Source: Karstenula rhodostoma CBS 690.94
Taxonomy: Eukaryota; Ascomycota; Dothideomycetes; Pleosporales; Didymosphaeriaceae
Reading direction: 5' to 3'
Assembly (NCBI GenBank): GCA_010093485.1
Contig: MU001492.1
Location: 1,783,122-1,847,121, forward strand
Length of the DNA stretch: 64,000 nucleotides
Shown piece after piece: positions 11,593 to 23,155 of this stretch (its first letter is position 1; each line of letters opens with the position of its first letter). Position numbers and translations under genes: made by a program. Below the pieces are notes generated by a model that was not told where the DNA came from, searched no databases, and saw only the letters and a program-made list of their open reading frames with translations.

Positions 11593-13994
11593 CTAAACTT
11601 GCTGGAGGTAATTCGCTGGCACGCTCCTCGTCAAGCCATCCTTCTCAACATCCGCCCATCCATCGCCAGCCTCCATGTTGATGAGGACAAGTCGTTCTCC
11701 TTCCGACATGCTATGCTCGGCATCGCTCTGCGCCGTGTAGTCGTACAAGGCTTCTACGTACCTCAGCTTCTTCGCACCGCGTTTGGGTGCAACGGCTGGC
11801 CCCTTCTTCTTGATAGTGCCGCCACCGGCGACGCTGCCTGCTAGTGACACCGAGGAAGCTGAGTAAGTTGAATCAGGGCGATTGGACGAGGGAGGCGTGA
11901 GGGGAAGAATCTCGACGTAGGATGCGGGAACGAGCCCTTCTTTCGAGCCGGCGCGGACTTTCATCCAGCCGGTGCCATCTGCGCAGCACAACATTAGTCT
12001 ATTTTTGAAACGTGCAAAACGTGCATGGCCTTACCATCGGGCTCTAAAATTGTTACATCTCTGCCGTCGGCGACCGTCAGCTCGCCCTCATTGCCTTGCT
12101 GGTATGGGTAGAGCATGCGTCCTTTCTGATCCGTAGATCTCGATGGACTAGGTAGTGAGTTTTCTACGTCGTCGTTTTTAATGTACTGAGCAGGTGGCGG
12201 TGCAACGATACGGTTCTTCCTAGGAGCCGCTACCATTGGTTTTTTCTCCGGTGCTGGCGCTTCTTCGTTTGTCGGCGTCAGACCACCCGAGATAGATCGG
12301 TTGGCCGTTGCCGAGTAGCCAGAGCTCAAAGTATTCATTGAGTTGACCGTGTCGCTGCGACTTAGAGCTGGCATGTGGGCTGTCGCTGCACTGCCATTTG
12401 CTGGCGGTGGTGCAGCACCAGCAGATTTCTGTCGCTCTTCCTTGAGCTTCTTCTTTTCTTCCTTGGTTTGTTCACCAGGGCAGTCGGCAGGAACTTTGAG
12501 CTCACACTTGCTGTGGCATGTATACCCACAGTCTTTGCAATCGAAGCCTTTTGCGGACAATCCCCATATTCGATCTCCGCACAGGTCACAGTTTGTCGGT
12601 ATCTTGAAAGTCTGTGATTTGAAGTTATGGCTCCTAGCGCCCAAGCTCAAGTCACCCACGACGGAGGTGATTGTCGACACTTCCACTTCGGCATTGACCT
12701 TCTGGCGCTCGACCTCGTGTACGTTTTCCTGGAGGGCGAAGATAGCGCGCACGACTTCCACCTCGTCCCTCTTGTCCTTGCCATCCCTGATGCTTTGCCG
12801 CACTTTTCTTGCATTATCCACCTCTTTCTTTTTCTTGTCCAGCTCGCGCCGACGCTCTTGTAACGCTGCCTTCGACTTGGTAAGAACGTTGCGAAGAAAC
12901 ACGGCCGCTGCTTCGTCGGTTGCAATGGATCCGTCGTCCAGCCATACTGGGCTCGGTTCAAATTGGAAGTCGGCGGGCTCTTGCCATGAACCCGCGTTGT
13001 GTCTGACAAACATCATGGAGTCAAGCGCAGGGTTATTTCGAGGAATCTCGGCAGAAAGATGTTTCATGAAGTCGGTACTTCGCGTCAGGGTCTGCGTCTC
13101 GATTTGCGCGGCGAGCGCCCATATGGAGTTGAGCTTGGTGACTCTCGTTTCGGAAAGATCTTGAAGACTATCAAGTACCTCGGGGACGTACTCGTGGTAG
13201 TACATCTCCTTCTGCTTATTTGTTACATTGATGGTGATAACGTAGGTGTTCTTGACGTTGCGCATTTCGCCTTGTTGTTGCTCAAAAGCGTTGCGCGCCT
13301 TCTGTTTCCCATGGTCGAATGCACCCTCAGTCTTCTTCCGGCGGTTTTCCACCTCCTGACAGACGCTGTCGTACTTTCCCTTCATCTTCCTTAAGTCTGC
13401 ATATGTGGAGTCGCGCTCCTTTTCCAGCTTTGCAGCATGGTCAGCGTGTAACTTGCGCAGCTCCTCGTATCGTGTAGCATAGAACTTGAGAGGGTCGGCG
13501 AGGTTGGAAACAAGCGCGGTTGCGAATTGGTCGTGTTCGGAGGCACGCGACTCGAGCGTTGATAGCTGGACTCCCCAGGTGGTCATGGATGCGCATTCCA
13601 GCGAGCCGGGGGTGACGGTCGGAGTCTCGCCCACGCTTAAGGCGCTCGACTTCCTCGCCTTCTTCTCATAGTACTTCTTTGCCAGTGCGCTCAGCTTCGC
13701 GGCATACTCCCGCTCTATAACGCTCCGCTCCCGGTAGAATTGTTGGATGTCGTCCAGCCAAGCTATGCCGCCCGAGACCTGAGATTGTTCGATCAGCTCC
13801 GCAAAAGAGGCGGTGGAAAAGAGCCGGGGTTCGTTGTGTGCCCAAGCACGCCATAGGCCTCGGGCATACGTACCCATGCGTTGACATTCTTGAAGCCGTC
13901 CTACGGGTCTCGACTTAGTCTACGTTTGCGCTACGAACGGGATGGTCGGTACCTTCAACTCGGCGCCGAATTGGGGCGCAATGTCAACTTCCAT
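11593..13994 (-). CDS. BZZ1: Bzz1-type F-BAR, C1 and double SH3 protein
   Basis: A cytosolic adaptor that bends membrane and recruits actin-nucleating factors at endocytic patches (Bzz1/syndapin-like role in yeast). Exons on the minus strand are 13953-13994, 13874-13900, 12035-13778 and 11593-11978 (732 residues). The first exons are tiny: MEVDIAPQFGAELK, then DGFKNVNAW, joined to VSGGIAWLDDIQQFYRER, which restores the F-BAR start. Introns are 52, 95 and 56 bp. F-BAR and coiled coil cover about residues 5-390. A C1 zinc domain (about 405-455) shows CDLCGDRIWG and CKDCGYTCHSKC. SH3-1 (about 576-635) has MLYPYQQGNEGELTV. SH3-2 (about 675-732) has VEALYDYTAQ and ends in VPANYLQQV. An apparent upstream TTG-less frame beginning at 13877 is intron read-through. 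Confidence 0.93.
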
Positions 13995-14395
13995 ACTGCT
14001 GCGAGCGGTGCAGAGGAGAACCTGGGGAGCAGCAGAGCGGCACAGCACATGGAGGAGGAACAGATGTGGGGTTTAGTCGAAGGATGGGCTGTTGGCTGGG
14101 CCGACGGCGACGGCACCACGGCGGGCAGCATTCACGCACGCGGGTGCCTAAAACGGCCTAGTGGCTGCCTGGTCGTGCCCCGCCATGCCGCCCAGTATCG
14201 CGCTTTCCGTTTATATTTAACCAAATTCCGAATCACTGCTCTCAACCCCAACCTCGAAGCTCGCATACGAGCCGCTCGACGTACGCGTGGTCCCCTTGTT
14301 TACTCCGCCGCAATTGCGCTCTCTTTGTTCTGCCACTGACTATCAATCCAGAATCCGCCCGCTCTTGCGCTCCAACTTCCCCACACCACACCACC
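13995..14395. other. Divergent promoter of BZZ1 and DBP5
   Basis: About 400 bp lies between two divergent ATGs. A TATA-like tttatattt occurs near 14210. No gene is seen. Confidence 0.5.
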
Positions 14396-15945
14396 ATGGC
14401 CGCCGCAGAGAGCACCCCGCCCGCGACCACTGAGGCCCCGAAGCCCGCTGAGCCCACCGAGCCTACCGAGTCCACCCAGGCTCCCGCTGCCGACCAGCCC
14501 GCCGCCGACCAACCCGCCGATGAGAAGCCCGCCGACGAGAAGCCTGCCGCCGACCAGGTTGACGGCGCAGGATCGCCAGCCAATGGCAACCCGCTTGCGG
14601 ATACTGAGGCCAAGGTCGAGGTCAAGCTTGCGGACCTCCAAGCTGACCCCGACAATCCGTTGTACTCTGCCAAGACCTTCGAGGAGCTTCAATTGTATGC
14701 TTTCCCTCCATCGAGACCTCCAGGACCCATTGACCCCGCTAACTGCCTGGCAGGTCCGATGAGCTGCTGAAGGGTATCCACCAGATGAACTTCCGCAAGC
14801 CCTCAAAGATCCAGGAGAAGGCACTTCCGCTGCTTCTCATTAACCCGCCGCAGAACATGATTGCCCAGTCGCAATCCGGAACGGGCAAGACAGCCGCTTT
14901 CTCACTGAACATTCTCTCGCGCATCGATATCAACAACGTCGCGCCGCAAGCCCTCGTTCTCGCGCCGAGTCGAGAGCTCGCTCGTCAAATTCTCGGTGTC
15001 ATTACACACATGGGACAATTTATCGAGGGCTTGAAGACAATGGCAGCGGTGCCAGACCCTACGCGCCGCGGCATGAAGTACGAGGCACATGTCTTGGTTG
15101 GTACACCGGGTACGGCAATGGACATGATTCGGAGGCGCCTCCTGGACCCACGAAGCATCAAGATCCTGGTCCTGGACGAAGCTGACAATATGTTGGACCA
15201 AGGTGGTCTTGGTGAGCAGTGCACGCGTGTGAAGGCGCTTATCCCGGGTAGTTTCCAGACGGTGCTCTTCTCGGCCACGTTCCCTGACCATGTCATCAAC
15301 TTCGCTCAGAGGTTTGCGCCAAACGCAAACGTCATCACACTTGCTCACGAGGAGCTCACCATTGAGGGCATTAAGCAGCTGTGCATTGACTGCCCATCGG
15401 AGCCCGGGAAGTACGATGTACTCCTCAAGTTCTACGGTCTGATGTCGCAGGCATCTTCAATCATCTTCGTGCGGAAGAAGCAGACCGCCGAAGAGCTCGA
15501 AGTACGCATGTCGGCGGACGGACACAAGGTTGCTCAGCTCAGTGGCAATCTTGAGGGAGATGCCCGAGATAGAGTCATCGACGCTTTTAGGTCCGGCGAA
15601 GCCAAGGTCCTTATCACAACCAACGTCCTTGCTCGTGGCATTGATGTCCAGTCCGTTACTATGGTCATTAACTTTGATGTCCCTACCATGGCTAACGGCC
15701 GCGACCCGGACCCCGAGACCTACCTTCACCGCATCGGTCGAACCGGTCGCTTCGGACGTGTCGGAGTCGCCTTGACGCTCATCCACGATAGGCCATCATG
15801 GGATCAACTCCACGCCATTGCCGACTACTACAAGACGGAGGTGCAGCCGCTGCCGTTGGATGACTGGGACGCAGTCGAGGAGACGATCACCAAGGTCATC
15901 AAGAACTCGCGTGCTGGCAAGAGCACGGTGGAGATGTCGAATTAG
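14396..15945 (+). CDS. DBP5: DEAD-box ATP-dependent RNA helicase Dbp5
   Basis: Dbp5 remodels mRNPs at the cytoplasmic face of the nuclear pore to complete mRNA export, and it also helps translation termination. Exons are 14396-14694 and 14754-15945 (496 residues) with a 59-bp intron; the join reads [23 protein letters not shown] disordered N-terminus rich in Ala, Pro, Glu and Asp ([13 protein letters not shown] repeats) precedes the helicase core. Motifs visible: Q motif [13 protein letters not shown], Walker [26 protein letters not shown] box [24 protein letters not shown] and [10 protein letters not shown]. All catalytic motifs are intact. The start sits in a good context (accATGG). Confidence 0.96.
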
Positions 15946-16293
15946 GTGGACGAAAAGGAGGAGAAAGCGCGTGAAATGCGATCGGAGGAAATGTTAAGGT
16001 CTTCATCAATGACGAGAATTGACGGAATTTGATGGCGGACGGATCAAGCACGGGACAGATAGGTTTGGTCAGAAAGACCGCCATGCAACAACATCGCGGA
16101 GAAGACGATGTTCTTTCAGCTCAGTAGATAGATCTGAGCAAGTTTCGGGACCTAATTGAGATACCCACTTCAACCATTTTCACTCTTCATAGATGTTCGT
16201 AGCTGGCTTCGTCTAAACAGCTTCCGCATGACCCTGTGTATGTCTAACGCCATGCTCTCCCTCTTCCCACCGTACTTCATCATCCCCTGCACC
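15946..16293. other. Convergent 3' flank of DBP5 and the DUF202 gene
   Basis: This 348-bp gap is between two convergent stops. It should hold both 3' untranslated regions. No other structure is seen. Confidence 0.5.
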
Positions 16294-17224
16294 CTATTTC
16301 TCAAACGCCCTCGGCGCAACCACCAAAATAACAATCAAGCTACTCAATATCAACGCCGCCGCGATCACACTCACCACAATCACACTGCCCCTGCTCGCGG
16401 GGAACTTGCCGCGTATGACATAGTGCTGGGACTCGAAGTAGCGGTGGAACCCGATGGCGAGGATGACGATGGAGATTGCGACGAAGGTGGCGCCGAGGGG
16501 CTTGCCGACGTGGCGGAGGTGGGCGGCAGGGGATTCACCGGAGGGGGAGGAGGAGCGATCGGATATAGACGAGTTGAGGCGGAAGAGCTGCGTTATGGCG
16601 ATGCCGATGGAGGCGAAGGAGAGGGAGGTGCGGAGCCAGGCGAGGAAGGTGCGCTCTGTAGCGCTCTCAGTATGCGTTGATCATCCGGCGTGTCACTGTG
16701 GAAAGACCTGGGAGGAATTGGAGGTCCACATACATACCCAATGCCAAATGATCTCTCGCGACGGATCCTTTGTTCTCCAACTCGACACTCCCGTACTTCT
16801 CCCAGAACGCCGCCCACCACGTCCCCTCTTTCCGCTCTACATCCGCCGCCTCTCGTTCTGCCAGCTGCTGCTCTTGTCCCCTCTGGATATTCCCATGAGT
16901 GTCTTCTTGCGTCCTCGAGTTCGCCCCAGTGGATCTCGCAGATAACCTTGGGGATATAGCATTGTAATCCTTCGCATTGCGCGCGCCTCGCATTATCGGC
17001 GCCGACTCGTCTGTGTTCGTGCTCAGCATCTTTCGTACCGCTCCGTCCTCGTCGTCTGCTCGCAGGCGGAGGTTGCGTTTCCGGCTTGTAGGCGAAGCCT
17101 CAGTATTCGCATCTGCATCTGCAAAGGGGATGGTCTTGCGATCTGAAGGAGGTCTGGAAGCTTCCCCATGGTAAACAGAGGAGGCTTCGAGATCGCTCAT
17201 GCGGGCCGGATCTTGGTCGCCCAT
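16294..17224 (-). CDS. DUF202 (YidH-like) three-helix membrane protein
   Basis: Exons on the minus strand are 16738-17224 and 16294-16655 (282 residues), separated by an 82-bp intron. Without splicing the protein would stop before its membrane domain. The N-terminal half is hydrophilic. The join gives [21 protein letters not shown], the hallmark of DUF202. Three hydrophobic segments follow: [26 protein letters not shown] and [20 protein letters not shown], with [16 protein letters not shown] between the second and third. The same domain ends the vacuolar polyphosphate (VTC) subunits, so a vacuolar or endomembrane site is plausible but not shown. The start was set at the first in-frame ATG ([14 protein letters not shown]); MSDLEA at 17200 is an alternative. 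Confidence 0.85.
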
Positions 17225-17969
17225 TGTGGCGGGGCCGTGGCGTCGGGAGTTTGTTGGGCCTGCATTGTCGACGTCAACAAAGCGGGTTCGATTGAGCGGC
17301 TGGCTGTGCAAATTGCGAGCGTGGCGGGCGGGAACACAGATGGGAGGGGCAGGGAAAGGTGTAGTGCGGGTGCGTGCTCGCGGGAGGAATTGACGCCATT
17401 GCGGGAGCTCGCGAGGGGAGCACTGACCTATGATAGGAAGGATGCGCGTCAGCTGGATATGCTTGCTCCGCGGATGTTCTGGTGTTCAAACAGTAGAGAT
17501 CACAACATGCATCGATCGTGGGGTACCCTCTCCAAAACTCAATGGATCCATGCTATTCGCGCACGTGCGTTGCTTCCATGGATGATGCGGGATATCCCGC
17601 TGTCGGGTCGTCGGCAACGCTCCCTGTTGTTGTAGGCAGTTGTAAATATGACGCCAGTTTGAGAAAAAGCCATTGCCAGGATTCGATGGTCATCTGTGAA
17701 GGTGTGCGTACAAGTAGTGAGACATGGTCAAATACAAACGCGGCATCTCGCAGATGGTTCAATGTTTGGATATTCCGCCGCCAACGCGGCACTCGTGTGG
17801 GTAGATCTAAACAGGATTGAAGAAAAAAAGAGAAACACATAGTTGATACATTCGACAAAATTCGAACTCTTTGTAAGTGCAAAAGTACGTCGGGTGCCTC
17901 CACAAGCCGAAAACGCCGCCCAATGCTCGCCAAAATAGTCCAGACCAAATGTAGTTCTTCGGCGAGCGT
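17225..17969. other. Intergenic, upstream of the DUF202 gene
   Basis: This gap of 745 bp lies between the DUF202 start and the MNN9 stop. Short frames occur on both strands without motifs. No RNA gene or repeat is seen. Confidence 0.5.
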
Positions 17970-19129
17970 TCACTCGTTATAGTGGTATACCTGCAGATCT
18001 TAGAACTGAATTCGATAAAACTGGAGGTAAAACTTACAAGATAATTGGGCAGACCATAGCTGTCCCAGTTCAGTCGTTTAGCCATCTTCGCAAATCCCTC
18101 GGTTTCGATCAGGTGGTAGAATGGGAAAGGTGGGAACATGGCTCCGTCACGGTGGACGTCCGCCTTGACAAGAAGAGCAGCGCCGCCCACACCATCGAGC
18201 CTCAGCTTGGTACCAGGATCGGCCGCAGGATCATACAGCATAGCCATCAGGGTGCGATAGGTTGGCATCTCAGCATAACCTTCCAGCAAGATATCATCCT
18301 TGCCCATCTTGGCGGCCAATTCCTTTGCGGTCGGGCTGTCGACCCAATTGTTGTAATCGTACGGCCTAACGTCCATGGCCTTCTTTTCCCCGTTGTAGAA
18401 GCGCTGGAAGCAGTTGGGCGCAACGATAGGTGCATCGTAGTCGGCCAAATCCTGAATCAGCGTCGGAGGGAACTCGACGATGTCGGCGTCTAGCCAAAGA
18501 ACCCAGGAAGTAGTAGGCCCTAGCGTAGTGAAGAGGAGCGAGTTCCGTGCCTTTGCCATGGCTGCCCGACGAGCCTTCTGGTTCTCCATCTTGTGTCTCT
18601 CCGCCTCGTTCTGCGACATCAGAGGATTCTCCGTATCTTGTCGGAGAATGGTGACGCTCGCAAAGCGCTTCGCCTTGGGCCCGCTCTGCGTCTTGGTGAC
18701 CTGCTTCTGCAAGTCCGCATATGCCTGGTTGCCCTCCTTGGTCTTGGGGATGATGAAGCCAAGCGAAATAAGATCGTGCGGGTACGCGATCTTGTTAAGG
18801 TTGTCCCAGTATGCCTGGTAGAAGCGCGCAAGCGGCGTCAGGATGAGCACCTTCTCCTTGTTCTCTGCCGGGTGGCGCGACTGGGTGACGTTGTTCATGA
18901 AGTAATGCTCGACGGGCGGCGCCGAGTGTGGCTCGTTCGCCTTGGATTTGCGGAAGGGCAGCGATGGCGGGGACAAGACGCTTGAGGATGTACGGCCAGA
19001 CCCCTGGCCTGGCGATACCGCTGTACCGTCATTGCTGGAGAAGAAGAATATGAAGAAGCCTATGCACAGGATGCCCGCGAGGACAAATGTGATAGGGTTC
19101 TGGCGTCGTAACGAGCGTGGAGAGGGCAT
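17970..19129 (-). CDS. MNN9: Mannan polymerase I subunit Mnn9 (GT62 mannosyltransferase)
   Basis: Mnn9-family enzymes (Anp1/Van1/Mnn9) build the alpha-1,6-mannan backbone of N-glycans in the cis-Golgi. Exons on the minus strand are 18038-19129 and 17970-17990 (370 residues). The 47-bp intron leaves a last exon of six codons plus stop, giving the family-typical C-terminus PNYL/VYHYNE. A short cytosolic tail (MPSPRSLRRQNP) precedes a type-II membrane anchor (TFVLAGILCIGFFIFFF). Key motifs: VLILTPLARFYQAYWDNL, LGFIIPKTKEGN, the metal-binding DxD-type WVLWLDADIVEFP, DDILLEGYAEMPTYRTLM and PFYHLIETEGFAKMA. ATG 19129 is chosen because the frame upstream (to 19300) has no ATG and the anchor then sits at the N-terminus. 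Confidence 0.92.
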
Positions 19130-19809
19130 CTTGGCGACAAGGAGAGAAGCGGCGGTGCGCTGCCGGTGACGAAAGGATTCTATGGACGTCGCATCAGATT
19201 CGGGGTGGGCAGGTGTGGGCGTGGGTGCGCGGGCAGGCGCGAACGGGACACCGTTGAGATTTTTGGGGGTGAGGCCGGGTCTGCGCTCCGACGGTCGCAA
19301 GCGCTGGCGAGGGGAAGATGTTTACGGGCGAGGAGTGGGCAGAAGCGGCGGAAACGACGACGTTCACCAGAGCAGGGGATGAGGGATGCCAGCTGTCGTC
19401 TGCCAGTCCGCGATTCGCCCTTGCCTGCATCTCCAGCGGAGCCTCAAAGACCACCGTCCGTGCACCAGTAGTCCGACGCAGCGAGATGAGATCGCCATGT
19501 ACGACGGCGTTATCATCTCCCACGGCGCCTCTCAGGCTTCAGACATCGTCAGACATCAATTCCGAGCGTATCGTCTTTGTCGAAGACGGAGATTTTAATT
19601 GAACACGGCATTCGATCGCGATGAGGCCAAAGTGTTTCTTCCCCAACGCCACTCCCGCTCAAGATGTCCGCTCCAGCTGAGTTGATCCATGGCACGTGAG
19701 AGCGGGTGACTTAGTCAGCCGCGGCTGCTAGCGCGAAACTGGGTCATGATCTCAAGACGTGCGGCGACTTTGCGCCTGAGACGAAAGCCATGATCAATTG
19801 AGCCTACCT
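19130..19809. other. Divergent promoter of MNN9 and the 19810 gene
   Basis: About 680 bp separates two divergent starts. Overlapping short frames on both strands show no motif. No repeat is evident. Confidence 0.5.
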
Positions 19810-21586
19810 ATGCCTCCTTGGGTTGCGCGACAATGGCACGCCTGGGGTTGTTCGACATCTGTCTCCAGGAACCTCTGCCGCATCCAGCGCTTTGGTGGTC
19901 CTACTAAGCTGCGCTTCTATGCCCAAAGCTCCGTCCGGGATGGCGCAAAGGCACAGTCCAGAAAGGTCAACAGCGCTATCATCGTTCCATCGTCAGTTGC
20001 GAATACAGTAAGCACTACATGTAATGGACCAAGGGCAATGCTAACGGCAACAGCGCCCAGAGGATCTGATAGCCCACATCAAGCCTGTCCTCCGACAACG
20101 AGTTACCAAAGACCGATTCGCCGTCTTCTTCGTGACGCCTTCCTTCGCGACATGGCTCCTGGACGATCGAGTCTTCCTCCACAACGCCCTCCGACGGACC
20201 TACGCACACCTTCTGGATCGCAATGAGACTCCATACGCTCGGATACACGCACTTTGCGCCGTCGTCGACAAGCTGCCTGTATCGCGGCCGATCGGAAATA
20301 TTGACAATTTAAAAGAGGAAAACCTGCAGCGGGTACAATACCCAGCTGTTCACGAAATCGGCCATGAAGGAATCGCATATGCTACCCTCGGCCCATCTGC
20401 CTCTCTACCAACCTCATCTGGTGTTGGCCCAGAGAAAGCAGCCATCAGCTTCGTGGCTTGCGAAGGCTCCGACGATGACGGCGGCCACTTCAACGATTCC
20501 GTTCGGCTACCGCTAGCCAACACTGTGTTCCAGACTGGCTCGCCGACGATGATGACATACTCGACTTGGGAGAAAGCCCAGGGCTCGCAGGAATTCACGT
20601 TGAAAGAGAAGCGGAACATTTCACATCACGGGATCCGAATGCAAGTAGAGAACGACGTCCAGTCTACCGCATTGAGTGTGCCTCTTGTTCCTTTGTCCGA
20701 GCCGCGCGAGGTAGAGGCAAGTATGGGTAATATCCTTCGGAGAGTCAGAGGCCCGGATGGCGCAAGCATCACCGCATCTCAGGAGTTGGAGCAACACGTA
20801 CCGAGATACTTTAGCGCTCGTGGTGAGCCGTCGCAGGCGACCACCGTCTGGGCTCTTGTGATGAATCTCGATCAGATGCGGAAAGCTCAAGAAGGGACAA
20901 ACGTCAGTCTCCTGCGATCACAGGCTTCCGAGGGTTCTGATGGTCGTCAAAATCAGAGTGAAGAGAAGCTATGGGAGAATCTGTGGAAGCAAGATCCTCC
21001 TTCGTGGAGCCCTTTGGTGCCAGTTGCCCTTAAATCTGGTGCTCGCTTGCATCGCGTGCTAAGCGGTGGAGGTGGCTGGGGTAAGAAAGCCGGCCTTCTT
21101 TCGCTGGACCCCATTCCCACTATGGAAGCCGACTCCGCAGATGAACTAGGCGACTTTGATGGAGCAGATGGGCCTGATCTTGACTCGGCGCTCCAACAAG
21201 TTGCTCGGCAAGGGGATTACGTTCAATTCTTCATCTCCCCGTCGGTCTCCGCGAAAGATGATGTCATTGCTGGCAGTCATGATGACAAGCAAGTGTGGGG
21301 CCTGGAGCTCGGAACTATACCGAGTACGACCGACGCCATGCCAGTTGTTCCTGGAGAGGCTGAGACGGCAGGAAGGAACGAAATCTCCGTGTTCAAGTCG
21401 ACCTTCGGTGCGTTGGCGGAGGGAGGCATGGTTATCAGTCGCAGTTTCAAGCTCAACCAGGGAGACTCTTTCTCGACTATTGGAAGGAGCACAGTTGACG
21501 TGCCTTTTTCACGCTTTTCCGTGCTGAACTGGAGGACCGAGAGTAGCCCAGAAGAAGACGTGGATGTAGGTGGTCTAGATGAGTAA
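19810..21586 (+). CDS. Uncharacterised protein, probable mitochondrial import signal
   Basis: Exons are 19810-20007 and 20054-21586 (576 residues). The 46-bp intron (GTAAGC to CAACAG) joins SSVANT to RPEDLIAHIKPVLRQRV, giving one continuous frame. The N-terminus is basic and free of acidic residues over about 40 residues (MPPWVARQWHAWGC, then SRNLCRIQRFGG), which looks like a mitochondrial presequence. Core segments look globular: DRFAVFFVTPSFATWLL, HALCAVVDKLP, GDYVQFFISPSVS and FGALAEGGMVISRSF. The alternation of these segments faintly recalls FIST-type sensor domains (also found in FBXO22), but I could not establish this by eye. The next gene starts only 105 bp after its stop. Confidence 0.75.
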
Positions 21587-21691
21587 TTGTATATACTGTA
21601 TCTAATGTAAGAGTAGTCTTTCCGTGATTGCCATGAATCTAAGCCCTTTCACTATCACCCTGACGCAACCAAGACAATCTACGGGGAAGCT

Positions 21692-23155
21692 ATGCCACGG
21701 TTCTTGGGTCTGGATGATTCGATCGTTAGAGATTCTCGAAATCCGGGCGATACTGAGGCACTCACGTCGCGAGAAGACGACGATGTGACAGAGCTGTTGA
21801 CCGCACGACAGAAATCTTCATCACAGACGACGCCCTTAGAAAAGCGAATGCAGATCCCACAAACTTCACCTAGTTCACAACAAAAACCTAAAGTTGCGAC
21901 TGAAAATCGGGATATGTCTAAAAGCATCAACCGTCTTGAACAGACAACCAAAGTTCCGGTACCTGAACAGCCGCTGGTCCGCTTCTACAAAGTCGACACT
22001 CCACCGAGAAATGAGCTGACGTACTGTATCGACGGCCTCCGTCGCGTGGATCGAAAAGTCGCCCGCTACGTAAGAGAATATCGAGAGCTCATACACCAGA
22101 TCCGGCGGCGGAACGGTCTCCGCATGGACTTCGCTTTGCGCCAGCCCAAGCCCATCAAGAATCCCCTTCCTCCGACATTTATCCCACAAATAAGCACAAT
22201 GCTCTCAAATTCCACCAAAAAAGTCGAGGACCTCACGCACCAGTACTACGAAGCCATGGTCGCTGTTCGAGGGCAGAGGGAGGATGTACCCGTGCTGGTC
22301 AGGAAGGTTGCAACTGGTATGACGAGGGGTCTTGTATCGTGGCTGGCAAGTGCAACGGCGGAGAGCGCGCATTGGGTTGGCATGTACCAGAAGGACTTTG
22401 AGAACGTCATGGCCACGATCAGGATGAACCACCTTTACAGGGACGGACTCGGAGACACCATCCTCGCCCCTGTGGGTGCGCCTCGGGGCGGCGGTGACAA
22501 TAGCACCGACACTGGCACTCTTCGTCTTACCAACGTCCGCCTCACGCCCAGACGCCTCCTCGCCGGGCTGTCTGAAACCACTCGCCAGATGCAGATCGTC
22601 ATCGACGGCCTGCAGGACCGGATCCACCTCACACTTCAAAGAGCGATTGTTGCGATCCGCGCAAACGATATCTTCGATACCGCCGCCGCGCTGGCGCAGA
22701 TCCTCAGCAATACACTCACCGTAATAAGCTTCCGCGCACACATAGCGCTGGACGTCAACAACTCTGCCGTGGACGTGTACACGCTGCATATGCAACTCCG
22801 GTGGGCGCTCACCAGCATGATTATGGCGCACCGCGGGCGGCAGTCCCGCGGGGAGAAACATGGCCGCTCGCTGCGCAGACTTGCGAAGCTCAGGCGCAAA
22901 CACGCGCAGCTTCGCGCGTTCGACAAGAACCTGTTCGTTGGCAGGAATAACTTGACGGGTGTTATCCGTAGGATGCTTCTTGCCAGGGAGTTGGAGCATC
23001 ACTTGAGTAGGAAGAAGATAATAATGGAGGGGAAGTATGTACCGGGGGGGAGGCGGCGCGATGTGAAGGTTAGAAAGGAGAAGGTGAGGAAGATGGATGG
23101 GCAGTACAATGCCGTCAAGGCGTTGGAAGAGACAGTCATGGGGTGGATAGGGTGA
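21692..23155 (+). CDS. Uncharacterised 487-residue arginine-rich protein
   Basis: A single exon from ATG 21692 to a stop at 23155, without visible introns. The first 75 residues are hydrophilic and probably disordered. The rest is helical and strongly basic, with VARYVREYRELIHQIRRRNG, QISTMLSNSTKKVEDLTHQY and a long alanine/leucine/isoleucine region around QDRIHLTLQRAIVAIRANDI. The end is very basic (RRLAKLRRKHAQLR; RRRDVKVRKEKVRK). No signal peptide or clear membrane span. I do not recognise the family. It follows the preceding gene at 105 bp on the same strand, unusually tight for this window, but this does not prove a shared role. Base use is ordinary. Confidence 0.7.
   Translation: MPRFLGLDDSIVRDSRNPGDTEALTSREDDDVTELLTARQKSSSQTTPLEKRMQIPQTSPSSQQKPKVATENRDMSKSINRLEQTTKVPVPEQPLVRFYKVDTPPRNELTYCIDGLRRVDRKVARYVREYRELIHQIRRRNGLRMDFALRQPKPIKNPLPPTFIPQISTMLSNSTKKVEDLTHQYYEAMVAVRGQREDVPVLVRKVATGMTRGLVSWLASATAESAHWVGMYQKDFENVMATIRMNHLYRDGLGDTILAPVGAPRGGGDNSTDTGTLRLTNVRLTPRRLLAGLSETTRQMQIVIDGLQDRIHLTLQRAIVAIRANDIFDTAAALAQILSNTLTVISFRAHIALDVNNSAVDVYTLHMQLRWALTSMIMAHRGRQSRGEKHGRSLRRLAKLRRKHAQLRAFDKNLFVGRNNLTGVIRRMLLARELEHHLSRKKIIMEGKYVPGGRRRDVKVRKEKVRKMDGQYNAVKALEETVMGWIG

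Noticed and set aside
19130..19300. Upstream extension of the MNN9 reading frame by 57 codons
   Set aside because: The extension has no ATG (it opens at TTG). The ATG at 19129 puts the membrane anchor at the normal place for Mnn9.
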